From contig NZ_BEWG01000025.1 of NCBI RefSeq assembly GCF_002723835.1, positions 1-64,000 of the forward strand: DNA of 64,000 nucleotides. The letters run 5' to 3'. Shown here piece by piece: positions 55,976 through 63,632 of this stretch. The DNA is from Mycobacterium sp. shizuoka-1. GTDB taxonomy: Bacteria; Actinomycetota; Actinomycetes; Mycobacteriales; Mycobacteriaceae. How positions within the stretch are numbered: position 1 is the stretch's first letter; every line of letters starts with the position of its first letter. The position numbers and the translations under genes are program-made. The notes under the pieces were generated by a model. That model was not told the origin of the DNA. It made no database searches and saw only the letters and a list, made by a program, of their open reading frames with translations.

Positions 55976-56817
55976 CCACCCAGAGCGATGCCGTCGACCA
56001 CCGGGTACGCCGCGAGGACGTCATCCCGGATCTCCCGCCGCCGGGCGTGGTTCGCGCGCACGTCTGCGTGCTGGCATCGCTGAATTTTCCCGACATCAGT
56101 GCCGCCGACGTCGTGCTGATCCGGCGATTCACCCGGCTTGCGCTGACCACCCTGGTCGCCCTCGGTGCCACCTACGAGCTCTGGGACACCTCGACCGCCC
56201 TCGACAACCCTTCCGGGGCAGCCGAATTCGACGGCCTACTCTTGCTGGGCGGCGGTGACGTCGACGGCAGCTGCTACGGCGCCACGGCAGCCAACCCGGC
56301 CGCATACGGGGTCGATGTGCGAGCTGACCAAGACGCCTTCGGTGCGATCCACGCCGCCGAGGCTGCGCAGCGGCCGGTCTTCGGTATCTGCCGGGGGTCC
56401 CAGCTGCTCAACGTGGCGCGGGGCGGCACCCTGATCCCCGACATCGTCGACTACGCGCTGCACCATGGCGCGCCGGGCGAGCCGGAATTCGTCGACGAGC
56501 CGATCGACGTGGTGGCAGGTACGCGGCTGTCGTCGATCCTGCGCGCAGACCGGGTGATCGGCCGCTCGGGGCATCACCAGGCCGTCGACCGGGTCGGTGC
56601 GGGCCTGGTGGTGGCCGCGTGTGCCCTGGACGGCATCGTCGAGGCCGTCGAGGACCCGGAGCGCTTCTACCTGGGCGTCCAGTGGCACCCGGAGGACGAA
56701 GACGGGCCGGAAGCCGACCGGCTGGCACTGTTCTCGGCGTTCGTCAGTGCCGCCGAAGATGCGCGCCGAGCCGGCTCCGCCGAAACGTGGTTGCACGCGC
56801 CGTCCGCCGAGGTCTAG
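55972..56817 (+). CDS. gamma-glutamyl-gamma-aminobutyrate hydrolase-like (PuuD, C26), copy 2
   Basis: A 281-aa paralogue of the gene before it, overlapping it by ATGA. It keeps the nucleophile (GICRGSQLLNVARGGTLI), the GLLLLGGGDVDGSCYGA oxyanion region and VQWHPEDEDG. It differs by an N-terminal extension of about 35 residues and a longer insert with FPDISAADVVLIRRF. The two tandem copies may form a heteromer or act on different gamma-glutamyl intermediates. Confidence 0.88.
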   Translation: MTTQSDAVDHRVRREDVIPDLPPPGVVRAHVCVLASLNFPDISAADVVLIRRFTRLALTTLVALGATYELWDTSTALDNPSGAAEFDGLLLLGGGDVDGSCYGATAANPAAYGVDVRADQDAFGAIHAAEAAQRPVFGICRGSQLLNVARGGTLIPDIVDYALHHGAPGEPEFVDEPIDVVAGTRLSSILRADRVIGRSGHHQAVDRVGAGLVVAACALDGIVEAVEDPERFYLGVQWHPEDEDGPEADRLALFSAFVSAAEDARRAGSAETWLHAPSAEV

Positions 56818-56827
56818 CATCGCGATC

Positions 56828-56872
56828 GTGCACAGCGCGATTCTCGTAGTAGCTCCCCGCAGCGGGGTCTGA
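56828..56872 (+). CDS. 14-codon leader peptide rich in branched-chain residues
   Basis: The GTG at 56828 opens a frame encoding (M)HSAILVVAPRSGV and TGA at 56870-56872. Four successive branched-chain codons (Ile, Leu, Val, Val at 56840-56851) sit directly on the 5' arm of an RNA stem. A weak purine-rich sequence (CGAGG) is about 15 nt upstream. The arrangement is that of ribosome-mediated attenuation for Leu/Ile/Val genes. Confidence 0.6.
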   Translation: MHSAILVVAPRSGV

Positions 56873-56911
56873 TCCAGACCGACCCCCCGCTGTGGGTCGA
56901 AAGCTACGACG
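56845..56911 (+). promoter_or_regulatory. attenuator-like leader RNA with two alternative folds
   Basis: Fold A: hairpins CCCCG/CGGGG (56855-56867) and GACCC/GGGTC (56881-56898). Fold B: a long stem 56845-56854 with 56902-56911 (9 of 10 pairs), enclosing CAGCGGGG/CCCCGCTG (56860-56867 with 56885-56892). The folds share bases and exclude each other. The 5' arm of fold B overlaps the Leu-Val-Val codons of the leader peptide, so ribosome stalling on branched-chain tRNA shortage would favour fold A. No T-tract follows, so the output could be transcription (U-poor terminator) or translation of the next gene. Confidence 0.6.
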
Positions 56912-56944
56912 TCGGTCAGCCTCCGTTCGACGAGAAGACCGATC

Positions 56945-57445
56945 ATGACCCCGCACAGCACCCCCATTTCCGACCTGTCTCCGCGCTTCGGTGCTCCGCT
57001 GCCCGTCGGGCTGCGCGAGCACGCCGAAGCGATGCCGTGGAGCACGTTCACCGCCACCTACAGCCCGAGCGGCGGCCCGGTTCGCCTGGGCGCCTGGGAG
57101 TCCGATGAGGTGTCCCGGCTCAGCCCGCATCCGCGCCGGTTCCGCGCCACCCTGGCCGTCGGCGACCGGATCGAGACGGCGATCGCGCACGCCGGCGGCC
57201 CGGTCGCGGCACTGACCGCGATGCTCTACGAGCGCGGGATCGGCGTGGAGATGACCCGCTTCCACCAACTCGCCTCCGGCGCCCACACCGCGACCTTCGT
57301 GCAAGGCAGTGACGGCCGGCGCCGGGAATGGGCGATGGGCTGGTCCGACGACCCCACGCAGTCCGCGCTGCGGGCCGTCATCGCCTGCGCCAACCGCCTG
57401 CTCTCGATCGCCCAAACCGACGATTGGGCGGGAAAGGCCGAGTAG
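56945..57445 (+). CDS. stand-alone LeuA-type allosteric (regulatory) domain protein
   Basis: The 166-aa protein lacks the TIM-barrel of 2-isopropylmalate synthase but matches its C-terminal leucine-binding domain: a beta-strand/helix pattern ending VAALTAMLYERGIGVEMTRFHQL, ATFVQGSDGRRREWAMGWSDD and SALRAVIACANRLLS. It may bind leucine by itself, or assemble with a full-length LeuA, or have lost that function. It follows a branched-chain leader peptide with a candidate attenuator. The ATG is at 56945 with GAGAAG upstream. Confidence 0.78.
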   Translation: MTPHSTPISDLSPRFGAPLPVGLREHAEAMPWSTFTATYSPSGGPVRLGAWESDEVSRLSPHPRRFRATLAVGDRIETAIAHAGGPVAALTAMLYERGIGVEMTRFHQLASGAHTATFVQGSDGRRREWAMGWSDDPTQSALRAVIACANRLLSIAQTDDWAGKAE

Positions 57446-57478
57446 ATCTCGCCAATTCGTCGATCTCGGCGCGGCAGT

Positions 57479-58960
57479 TCAGTGCAGCGGACGCAGCACG
57501 ATCGGCATGCCGTCCATCGGCACCGGCATCCCCGCGTAGTCGTAGCGGGGCAGGTAGCCCGGATGCGGGAGCTCGAGGCGGTACTTGCGCAGCAGCCGGT
57601 GCATCACGGTCTTGATCTCCAGCTGGCCGAACACCATGCCGATGCACTTGTGCGCGCCGCCGCCGAACGGGGCGAACGCGTAGCGGTGCCGCTTGTGCTC
57701 GTTACGCGGCTCGGCGAAGCGATCCGGGTCGAACTTCTCCGGGTCGGTCCACAGCTCGGGCAGCCGATGGTTCAGGCCCGGCCAGACGTTGACGTTGGTG
57801 CCCGCCGGGATGAAGAACCCGAGCAACTCGGTGTCGCGCACCGCCTGCCGCACGTTGAACGGCAGCGGCGTGACCATCCGCAGCGACTCGTTGATCACCA
57901 GGTCGAGCGTCTCCAGCTTTTCCAGGGCATCGATGTCGAGCGGCCCGTCGCCGAGCCGGTCGGACTCGTCGCGGCAGCGTTCCTGCCACTCCGGGTTGGC
58001 GGCCAGCTGGTTGACCATCGTGGTCAGCGTCGACGTCGAGGTGTCGTGGGCAGCCATCATCAGGAAGATCATGTGGTTGACGATGTCGGCGTCGGTGAAG
58101 GTGTTGCCGTCCTCGTCGGCGGTGTGGCACAACACCGTCAGCATGTCGGTGCCCTCGGCGTTGCGGCGTTCCTTGAGCCGCTCTTCGAAGTACTCCTCGA
58201 GCACCTTGCGGGCCTGCAGCCCACGCCACCACTTGAACGGCGGAACCGCGGTGCGGATGATCGCCCCGCCCGCGCGGGTGGTCATGGTGAACGCCTGGTT
58301 CACCTTGGTCACCAACTCGTGGTCGGAGCCGGGCTCGTGGCCCATGAACACCACCGAGGCGATGTCGAGGGTGAGTTCCTTGACCGCCGGGTGGAACAGG
58401 AAGCGCGGATCGTTGACCACCCAGTCGTCGGCGATCACCTGTGAGGCGACCCGGTCGATGTGCTCGACGTAGCCGGACAGCCGGGTGCGGGTGAAGGCCT
58501 CCTGCATGATGCGGCGGTGGTACATGTGCTCGTCGAAGTCGAGCATCATCAGGCCGCGGTTGAAGAACGGGCCGATGACGGGGTGCCAGCCCTTCTGTGA
58601 GAAGTCCTTGTTCTTGTTGGAGAACACCGCCTGGGTGGCGTCGGGCCCCAGCGCGGTGACCGCGGGCAGGGCCGGGGAGTAGGCGTAGTGGATCGGTCCG
58701 TATTTGCGGTAGACCTGCATCAGGTAGTCCGGGCCGCCCCGGAACGTCTCGACCATGTGGCCGAGCAGCGGCAGGCCCGAATCGCCCATCACCGTCTTGA
58801 GTCCGCTGCCCGCTGGCGGCTTGGCCAGTTCGAACTGCGGCCAGTCGCGCTCCCGCAGCCGCTTTTCCACCGTGCCCATCCCGGGGATGGTGTTCAGGGT
58901 GGGGGTGAACCGGCGCTTGGCCTGGTCCAAGAGGTAGTGCGGGGTACTGATCGTGGCCAT
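57479..58960 (-). CDS. cyp136: cytochrome P450 CYP136
   Basis: The 493-aa protein closely follows my memory of M. tuberculosis CYP136 (Rv3059, 492 aa) along its length, from the YLLDQAKRRFTP start through GGPDYLM and FMGHEPGSDHELVTKVNQAF to VPMDGMPIVLRP. Haem loop FGGGAHKCIG with C439; I-helix MMAAHDTSTST; K-helix ESLRMV. The natural substrate is not known. It is divergent from a TetR/SDR pair, the same arrangement as in M. tuberculosis. The longer upstream frame is rejected in favour of the family start MATIS. Confidence 0.93.
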   Translation of the reverse strand: MATISTPHYLLDQAKRRFTPTLNTIPGMGTVEKRLRERDWPQFELAKPPAGSGLKTVMGDSGLPLLGHMVETFRGGPDYLMQVYRKYGPIHYAYSPALPAVTALGPDATQAVFSNKNKDFSQKGWHPVIGPFFNRGLMMLDFDEHMYHRRIMQEAFTRTRLSGYVEHIDRVASQVIADDWVVNDPRFLFHPAVKELTLDIASVVFMGHEPGSDHELVTKVNQAFTMTTRAGGAIIRTAVPPFKWWRGLQARKVLEEYFEERLKERRNAEGTDMLTVLCHTADEDGNTFTDADIVNHMIFLMMAAHDTSTSTLTTMVNQLAANPEWQERCRDESDRLGDGPLDIDALEKLETLDLVINESLRMVTPLPFNVRQAVRDTELLGFFIPAGTNVNVWPGLNHRLPELWTDPEKFDPDRFAEPRNEHKRHRYAFAPFGGGAHKCIGMVFGQLEIKTVMHRLLRKYRLELPHPGYLPRYDYAGMPVPMDGMPIVLRPLH

Positions 58961-59000
58961 CGACGCTCCTCGGCGAAAGGGGGACGGGCATGCGGACTGT

Positions 59001-59016
59001 TGTGGCCGGGGCCACA
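59001..59016. promoter_or_regulatory. inverted repeat in the cyp136-tetR spacer (candidate operator 1)
   Basis: TGTGGCC-GG-GGCCACA, perfect 7-bp half-sites, about 40 bp upstream of the cyp136 start and 77 bp before tetR. Confidence 0.4.
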
Positions 59017-59040
59017 CGTGACACCATCCTCGCCAAATTT

Positions 59041-59056
59041 CTTGACGCATGTCAAG
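59041..59056. promoter_or_regulatory. inverted repeat in the cyp136-tetR spacer (candidate operator 2)
   Basis: CTTGAC-GCAT-GTCAAG, flanked by further symmetric A/T bases, 37 bp before the TetR start; TTGACG could itself be a -35 box. It is the better operator candidate for the adjacent TetR regulator controlling both directions. Confidence 0.5.
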
Positions 59057-59092
59057 TTTCTTTTCGGGCGTGGCGTGGTGCAAGGTAAACGG

Positions 59093-59731
59093 GTGACCGC
59101 GCAGCAGGAACCCGTCGAGGCGCCGCGTCGCCGTGGCGACAAGCAGCGCCACGCCATCGTCGCGGCCGTGCGCGAGTTGCTCGAAGAGAAGCCGTTCGCC
59201 GAACTGTCCGTCAGCACGATCAGCGACCGCGCCGGCGTCGCCCGGTCCGGCTTCTACTTCTATTTCGACTCCAAGTACGCGGTACTGGCCCACATCGTCG
59301 GTGAAGCCGCTCACGAGTTGGAGGAACTGACCCATTCATTCGCGCCGCGCGGCCCCGAGGAGACGCCGACGGCCTTTGCCGAGCGGATGGTGCGCAGCGC
59401 GGCGGTCGTCTACGCCCACAACGACCCGGTGATGTCGGCATGTAACGCCGCGCGCCACACCGACGCCGAGATCCGGGAGATCCTCGACGGGTACAACAAT
59501 GCGGTGATCGCGCAGATCGTGCCGATAGTGGAGGCCGAGATCGCCAACGGCACCGCCGACCCGATCAGTGATGACATCGGCGGGCTTGTCCGGATCCTCA
59601 CCGCGACAACCGCGTTGACGCTGTCGGGGGAGTCGGCGTTCATCGGACCCGAACGCGACCTGGACCGGGCGGTGCGGATCCTGGAAAAGTTGTGGCTGCA
59701 CGCGCTGTGGGGCGGACGGGTCGGCGACTGA
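59093..59731 (+). CDS. TetR family transcriptional regulator (Rv3058c-like)
   Basis: A 212-aa regulator: basic N-terminus (RRRGDKQRHAIVAAVRELL), helix-turn-helix LSVSTISDRAGVARSGFYFYFDSKYAVLAHIV, then a helical ligand domain with a GYNNAVIAQIVPIVEAEIANG segment. GTG at 59093 has AAGG 8 nt upstream; a GTG at 59078 is possible. It is divergent from cyp136 and 2 bp from the SDR gene, so it likely regulates both. Confidence 0.9.
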   Translation: MTAQQEPVEAPRRRGDKQRHAIVAAVRELLEEKPFAELSVSTISDRAGVARSGFYFYFDSKYAVLAHIVGEAAHELEELTHSFAPRGPEETPTAFAERMVRSAAVVYAHNDPVMSACNAARHTDAEIREILDGYNNAVIAQIVPIVEAEIANGTADPISDDIGGLVRILTATTALTLSGESAFIGPERDLDRAVRILEKLWLHALWGGRVGD

Positions 59732-59733
59732 GG

Positions 59734-60603
59734 ATGGCTGACGATTTCGCGGGCAAGCGGGTGTTCGTCACCGGCGCCGCCAGCGGCATCGGCCGGGCCA
59801 CCGCGCTGTTACTCGCCCGCCGCGGCGCCGAACTGTATCTGACCGATATCAACGCCGACGGACTCGCACAGACCGTCGCCGACGTCCGCGCGCTGGGCGC
59901 CGACGTCCCCGAGCATCGTGCCCTCGACATCGCCGACTACGACGCGGTGGCCGGGTTCGCCGCCGACATCCACACCCGCCATCCGGCAATGGATGTCGTG
60001 ATGAACATCGCCGGGATCTCCGCGTGGGGCACTGTCGAGCAACTGACCCACCGGCACTGGCGCTCGATGATCGACGTCAACCTGATGGGGCCGATCCACG
60101 TCATCGAGACCTTCCTGCCGCCGATGGTCGCCGCGGGCCGGGGCGGCCAGCTGGTCAACGTCTCCTCGGCCGCGGGTCTGGTCGCGCTGCCGTGGCATGC
60201 CGCCTACAGCGCGAGCAAGTATGGGCTGCGCGGACTTTCGGAAGTACTGCGCTTCGACCTGGCTCGCCACGACATCGGAGTGTCGCTGGTGGTGCCAGGC
60301 GCGGTGGACACCCCGCTGGTGCAGACGGTGCAGATCGCGGGGGTGGACCGGGACCACCCGAAGGTGCAGCGCTGGGTGCGGCTGTTCAGCGGCCACGCCG
60401 TCACGCCGGAGAAGGTCGCCGACAAGATGCTGGCCGGCATCGTCAAGAACCGCTTTCTGATCTACACCTCGCCGGACATCCGTGCGCTGTACGCGGCCAA
60501 ACGGCTGGCGTGGTGGCCCTACAGCGTGGCGATGACGCGGGTCAACGTGTTCTTCACCCGCGCCCTGCGCCCCCGCAGCGCCACCTTCCGGCCGCCGGCC
60601 TAG
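59734..60603 (+). CDS. SDR family oxidoreductase (Rv3057c-like)
   Basis: A 289-aa classical SDR: FVTGAASGIGRATALLLARRG, NIAGISAWG (NAG motif variant), NVSSAAGL (Ser), YSASKYGL (Tyr/Lys). The longer C-terminus (PDIRALYAAKRLAWWPYSVAMTRVNVFF) is common in mycobacterial SDRs that touch membranes. The start codon overlaps the TetR end region (TGAGGATG). In this conserved unit it may oxidise or reduce the CYP136 product, but the substrate is unknown. Confidence 0.9.
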   Translation: MADDFAGKRVFVTGAASGIGRATALLLARRGAELYLTDINADGLAQTVADVRALGADVPEHRALDIADYDAVAGFAADIHTRHPAMDVVMNIAGISAWGTVEQLTHRHWRSMIDVNLMGPIHVIETFLPPMVAAGRGGQLVNVSSAAGLVALPWHAAYSASKYGLRGLSEVLRFDLARHDIGVSLVVPGAVDTPLVQTVQIAGVDRDHPKVQRWVRLFSGHAVTPEKVADKMLAGIVKNRFLIYTSPDIRALYAAKRLAWWPYSVAMTRVNVFFTRALRPRSATFRPPA

Positions 60604-60651
60604 CGATTTCGGCGCGCTTTCGTTCGCTCAGCGGCGGTTTTCGCGCCGAAA

Positions 60652-61689
60652 TCACAGCAATTCCAGGCGTACCCCGAGCAGTCGCACCGGCCGGTCGAGC
60701 TCGAACAGGTCCAGCACCCGCAGCGCCGCGGCGGTGATCGCCTCACCGTCGACGGTCGGCTCGTCGAGCTTGCGGATCTTGGTCCGGGTGTAGAACGTGT
60801 TGGTCCGCACCGTAACCGCGACGCGGGTGACGATGCGCGACTGGGCCACCACGTCGGCCAGGGCATGGCGGGCGAGGTCGACCACGGCGGCGTCCATCTC
60901 GGCGCGCTCGGTCAGGTCGCGCGGGAACGTGACCACATGGCTGCGGGACCGGGGTATCCACGGTTCGGCGCTGACCGTCGCGTCTCCGCCGCCCTTGGCC
61001 AGCAGCAGCAGCCACAGGCCGGTGCGTGGCCCGAAGGCGGCGGTGAGCAGCTCGGCATCGGTGTGGGCCAGTTGCCGTACCGAGGTGATGCCAAGGCTGC
61101 CAAGCTTTTTCGCTGTCTTCGGCCCTACCCCCCACAGCGCGTCCACCGGGCGGGCACCCATCACCTCCATCCAGTTCGCGTCGGTCAGGGTGTAGATCCC
61201 GTCGGGTTTGCCGAACCCGGTCGCCACCTTGGCGCGCTGCTTGTTGTCGCTGATACCGACCGAGCAGACCAGCCCGGTCTCGGCCGCGATCACCGTCCGG
61301 ATCCGCTCGGCCAGTTCGACCGGGTCGGCGACCCTGGCCCCGACGTAGGCCTCGTCCCAGCCCCACACCTCGACGGGGTGGCCCAGGTCCCGCAGCAGCC
61401 CCATCACCTGCCCGGATGCCTCGTCGTAGGCGGCCGGATCCGACGGCAGGAACGTCGCGTCGGGGCAGCGGCGCGCAGCGCTGCGCAGCGGCATCCCGGC
61501 GTGCACTCCGAATTCGCGGGCCTCGTACGACGCGCAGGTCACCACCTTGCGGGGCTCGGTGGGGTCGCCGTTACCCCCGACGATCACCGGCAGGCCGATG
61601 AGCTCGGGGTGACGGCGCAGTTCGACGGAGGCCAGGAACTGATCGAGGTCCACGTGCAGGACCCAGGGCACGGCTTGGGGGCTGCTCAT
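60652..61689 (-). CDS. dinB2: Y-family DNA polymerase DinB2 (DinP, Pol IV-type)
   Basis: A 345-aa translesion polymerase: HVDLDQFLASVEL (catalytic Asp; the steric-gate position after DQF is Leu19 rather than Tyr/Phe), YEAREFGVHAGMPL, WDEAYVG (catalytic Asp-Glu), helix-hairpin-helix ALWGVGPKTAKKLGSLGI, and the little-finger domain. It ends RLLGVRLELL without a C-terminal beta-clamp motif. The Leu steric gate and missing clamp motif match mycobacterial DinB2, which readily uses ribonucleotides. The start at 61689 overlaps the TetR stop; an ATG at 61698 is possible. Confidence 0.92.
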   Translation of the reverse strand: MSSPQAVPWVLHVDLDQFLASVELRRHPELIGLPVIVGGNGDPTEPRKVVTCASYEAREFGVHAGMPLRSAARRCPDATFLPSDPAAYDEASGQVMGLLRDLGHPVEVWGWDEAYVGARVADPVELAERIRTVIAAETGLVCSVGISDNKQRAKVATGFGKPDGIYTLTDANWMEVMGARPVDALWGVGPKTAKKLGSLGITSVRQLAHTDAELLTAAFGPRTGLWLLLLAKGGGDATVSAEPWIPRSRSHVVTFPRDLTERAEMDAAVVDLARHALADVVAQSRIVTRVAVTVRTNTFYTRTKIRKLDEPTVDGEAITAAALRVLDLFELDRPVRLLGVRLELL

Positions 61690-62294
61690 CTCCCGCACAG
61701 CTTGCGCGCGACGCTGTCCCAGGCGTCGGCCAGCTGATCGATGGTGCGGCCCCGCTCGGTGAGCTGGTGGGTCACGTAGTCGGCATCCACCAGGGCCAGC
61801 AGCGCATCGGCTTGTGCATCGAGATCACCTGTGGTGCCGGCAGATTCGAGTAGCACCCGGACGTGGGTGCGCATCACCGCGAACGGGGCGCTGTACCGGG
61901 AATCGGGATCGCGGTTGGCATCCAGGAGCAGGTCGCGGTGGGTTTGGACGAAACACAGCCGGGCGCGACCGAATGCCAGCAGTCGCTCCAGCGGCGGCGC
62001 GTCGGGGCCCAAGGGTGGCGGCCCGAACAGGAAGGCCTGCTGGATGGCGCGCTCGTCCTCGTCGAGCAGGACCATCATCAGGCCGGCGCGGCTGCCGAAG
62101 CGCCGGAACAACGTGCCCTTGCCGACGCCGGCGGCGGCGGCGATGTCGTCCATCGAGACCCCGTCGGCGCCCCGTTCGGCGATCAGGGTGCGCGCGGCGT
62201 CGAGCAACAGGAGTCGATTGCGGGCGGCGTCCCCGCGTTCTTGCGGCGCGGAGACCGGCAGCTCATTGGCCGGGCCGATCACGCTCACTCCCAC
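61686..62294 (-). CDS. TetR family transcriptional regulator (Rv3055-like)
   Basis: A 202-aa regulator with HTH MDDIAAAAGVGKGTLFRRFGSRAGLMMVL and a helical C-domain containing RARLCFVQTHRDLLLDA. From a GTG at 62294; a GTG at 62282 with GGGAG just upstream is an alternative. It overlaps dinB2 by 4 bp (one operon) and faces the FMN reductase gene across a 20-bp inverted repeat, which it probably binds. Confidence 0.88.
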   Translation of the reverse strand: MGVSVIGPANELPVSAPQERGDAARNRLLLLDAARTLIAERGADGVSMDDIAAAAGVGKGTLFRRFGSRAGLMMVLLDEDERAIQQAFLFGPPPLGPDAPPLERLLAFGRARLCFVQTHRDLLLDANRDPDSRYSAPFAVMRTHVRVLLESAGTTGDLDAQADALLALVDADYVTHQLTERGRTIDQLADAWDSVARKLCGR

Positions 62295-62315
62295 ACTTTA
62301 GCTCAGCCGGAAATA

Positions 62316-62335
62316 AACCGGACTGTGGTCCGGTT
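62316..62335. promoter_or_regulatory. TetR operator candidate between tetR-dinB2 and the FMN reductase gene
   Basis: Perfect 8-bp half-sites AACCGGAC and GTCCGGTT separated by TGTG, 22 bp from the TetR start and 43 bp before the reductase ATG. The symmetry and site fit divergent repression. Confidence 0.65.
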
Positions 62336-62377
62336 GAGCCGTGCGAGGATCGTGGACAACGGAAAGGGACTACGAAC

Positions 62378-62920
62378 ATGGCGGATACCAAGGTTCTGGC
62401 GCTGGTAGGCAGCCTGCGAGCGGCATCGGTCAATCGCCAGCTCGCCGAGTTGGCGGCCGAATCGGCCCCCGAGGGCATCACCGTGACGGTGTATGACGGT
62501 CTCGGCGACCTGCCGTTCTACAACGAGGACATCGACACCGACGACGCGCCCGCCGCGGTGGTGGCGTTGCGTGCCGCGGCCGCAGAGGTCGACGCCGCGT
62601 TGGTGGTGACACCGGAATACAACGGCAGCATCCCGGGCGTGCTGAAGAACGCCATCGACTGGCTGTCGCGGCCCTACGGCAACGGTGCGCTCAAGGACAA
62701 GCCGCTGGCCGTCATCGGCTCGGCCCTGGGCCAGTACGGCGGCGTGTGGGCGCATGACGAGACCCGCAAGTCGTTCGGGATCGCCGGCCCCCGGGTGGTG
62801 GAGTCGTTGAAGCTGTCGCTGCCGGCCACGGCCCTGGACGGCAAGCATCCGCGGGAGAACGCCGAGGTGGCTGCCGCGGTCCGCGACGTGGTCGGCAAGC
62901 TCGCCGCCGAGGTGGGCTGA
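62378..62920 (+). CDS. NADPH-dependent FMN reductase/azoreductase (Rv3054c-like)
   Basis: A 180-aa flavodoxin-like reductase: VLALVGSLRAASVNRQLAEL (FMN phosphate loop), DLPFYNEDID, VVTPEYNGSIPGVLKNAIDWLSR and GSALGQYGGVWAHDETRKSF. It reduces FMN, quinones or azo/chromate-like compounds with NADPH. The GGAAAGGGA sequence 8 nt upstream supports the ATG. Likely under the divergent TetR; it ends at a strong terminator. Confidence 0.92.
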   Translation: MADTKVLALVGSLRAASVNRQLAELAAESAPEGITVTVYDGLGDLPFYNEDIDTDDAPAAVVALRAAAAEVDAALVVTPEYNGSIPGVLKNAIDWLSRPYGNGALKDKPLAVIGSALGQYGGVWAHDETRKSFGIAGPRVVESLKLSLPATALDGKHPRENAEVAAAVRDVVGKLAAEVG

Positions 62921-62938
62921 CCCGGTCGTTCAGTCGCC

Positions 62939-62973
62939 AAAGCCGCCGGTGGGAGATCGCACCGGCGGCTTTT
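62939..62973 (+). terminator. intrinsic terminator after the FMN reductase gene
   Basis: A 13-bp perfect stem (AAAGCCGCCGGTG at 62939-62951 with CACCGGCGGCTTT at 62960-62972), 8-nt loop, ending in a run of four Ts. It lies 18 bp after the stop codon. Confidence 0.88.
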
Positions 62974-63366
62974 GCTATCGGCGGGGGATCGTCGGTGCCG
63001 CCGGCGCGTCCTGTCGGTGGTCGCTGGTAGATCTAGGCACAGCCGGCGTCGCTCGGCGTGTTGTGAGATGCGACACGCCGTGCGGGTCACCGCCGAGGTG
63101 CTTACGACCAGGGAATTTCAGAATTGTTATTCAGAACATGTTGTATCTCTTCTCGCTGTCGGACACTAGGTGTAGTGTTCGTGAGGCCGACAGACCCGAG
63201 AGTCACAGGGTCGCCGGAACGCCGGAACCGAAGCTGAGATGTCGGTCCGAGCGGCTCCGCCGACCAGGAATTTCACGGTCCGACAGCTCGCTGGAAGTCA
63301 TGAGTGCCTGCGCACAGTCAAGCCGTTGAGTCCATCGTCATGTTTCGCTGAGGAGCCATACCGCAG
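62974..63366. other. 393-bp intergenic region upstream of nrdH
   Basis: No gene with a credible start and codon bias is seen. It holds a NrdR box at 63163-63178, a relatively AT-rich patch (63115-63150) and a 188-bp stretch from the box to the nrdH ATG that would be a long 5' leader. Short frames here have no ribosome-binding site. Confidence 0.6.
63163..63178. promoter_or_regulatory. NrdR box in the nrdHIE promoter
   Basis: ACACTA-GGTG-TAGTGT is a perfect-armed 16-bp palindrome matching the NrdR consensus (ACAC(T/A)AT..). NrdR represses ribonucleotide reductase genes when (d)ATP is high. A second box is usual about 31 bp away; the sequence at 63132-63147 (AACATGTTGTAT) is at that distance but matches poorly. 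Confidence 0.8.
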
Positions 63367-63606
63367 ATGACCATCACCGTGTACACCAAGCCCGCCTGCG
63401 TGCAGTGCAACATGACCTACAAGGCCCTGGACAAGGAGGGCCTGTCCTACGACGTCGTCGACATCAGCGAGGACGCCGAGGCCCGCGATTACGTGATGGC
63501 GATGGGCTACCTGCAGGCGCCGGTCGTCGTCGCCGGTGGCGATCACTGGTCCGGCTTCCGGCCCGACCGGATCAAGGCTCTCTCCACCGCAGCTCTCAGC
63601 GCCTAG
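63367..63606 (+). CDS. nrdH: NrdH-redoxin
   Basis: A 79-aa glutaredoxin-like protein that reduces the class Ib ribonucleotide reductase using thioredoxin reductase. It has the active site CVQC (C11-C14) in [17 protein letters not shown] and the NrdH C-terminal motif [12 protein letters not shown]. It is the first gene of the nrdHIE operon. Confidence 0.96.
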   Translation: MTITVYTKPACVQCNMTYKALDKEGLSYDVVDISEDAEARDYVMAMGYLQAPVVVAGGDHWSGFRPDRIKALSTAALSA

Positions 63607-63632
63607 CGGTCCGGGCGCCACGGAGAGATCTG

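Noticed and set aside
56845..56911. T-box riboswitch
   Set aside because: No T-box sequence (TGGNACCGCG type) or specifier-loop layout was found; a translated leader with alternative hairpins explains it better.
62974..63366. Small protein or RNA gene upstream of nrdH
   Set aside because: Short frames lack ribosome-binding sites and codon bias. I see only the NrdR box; a structured RNA cannot be excluded but is not evident.
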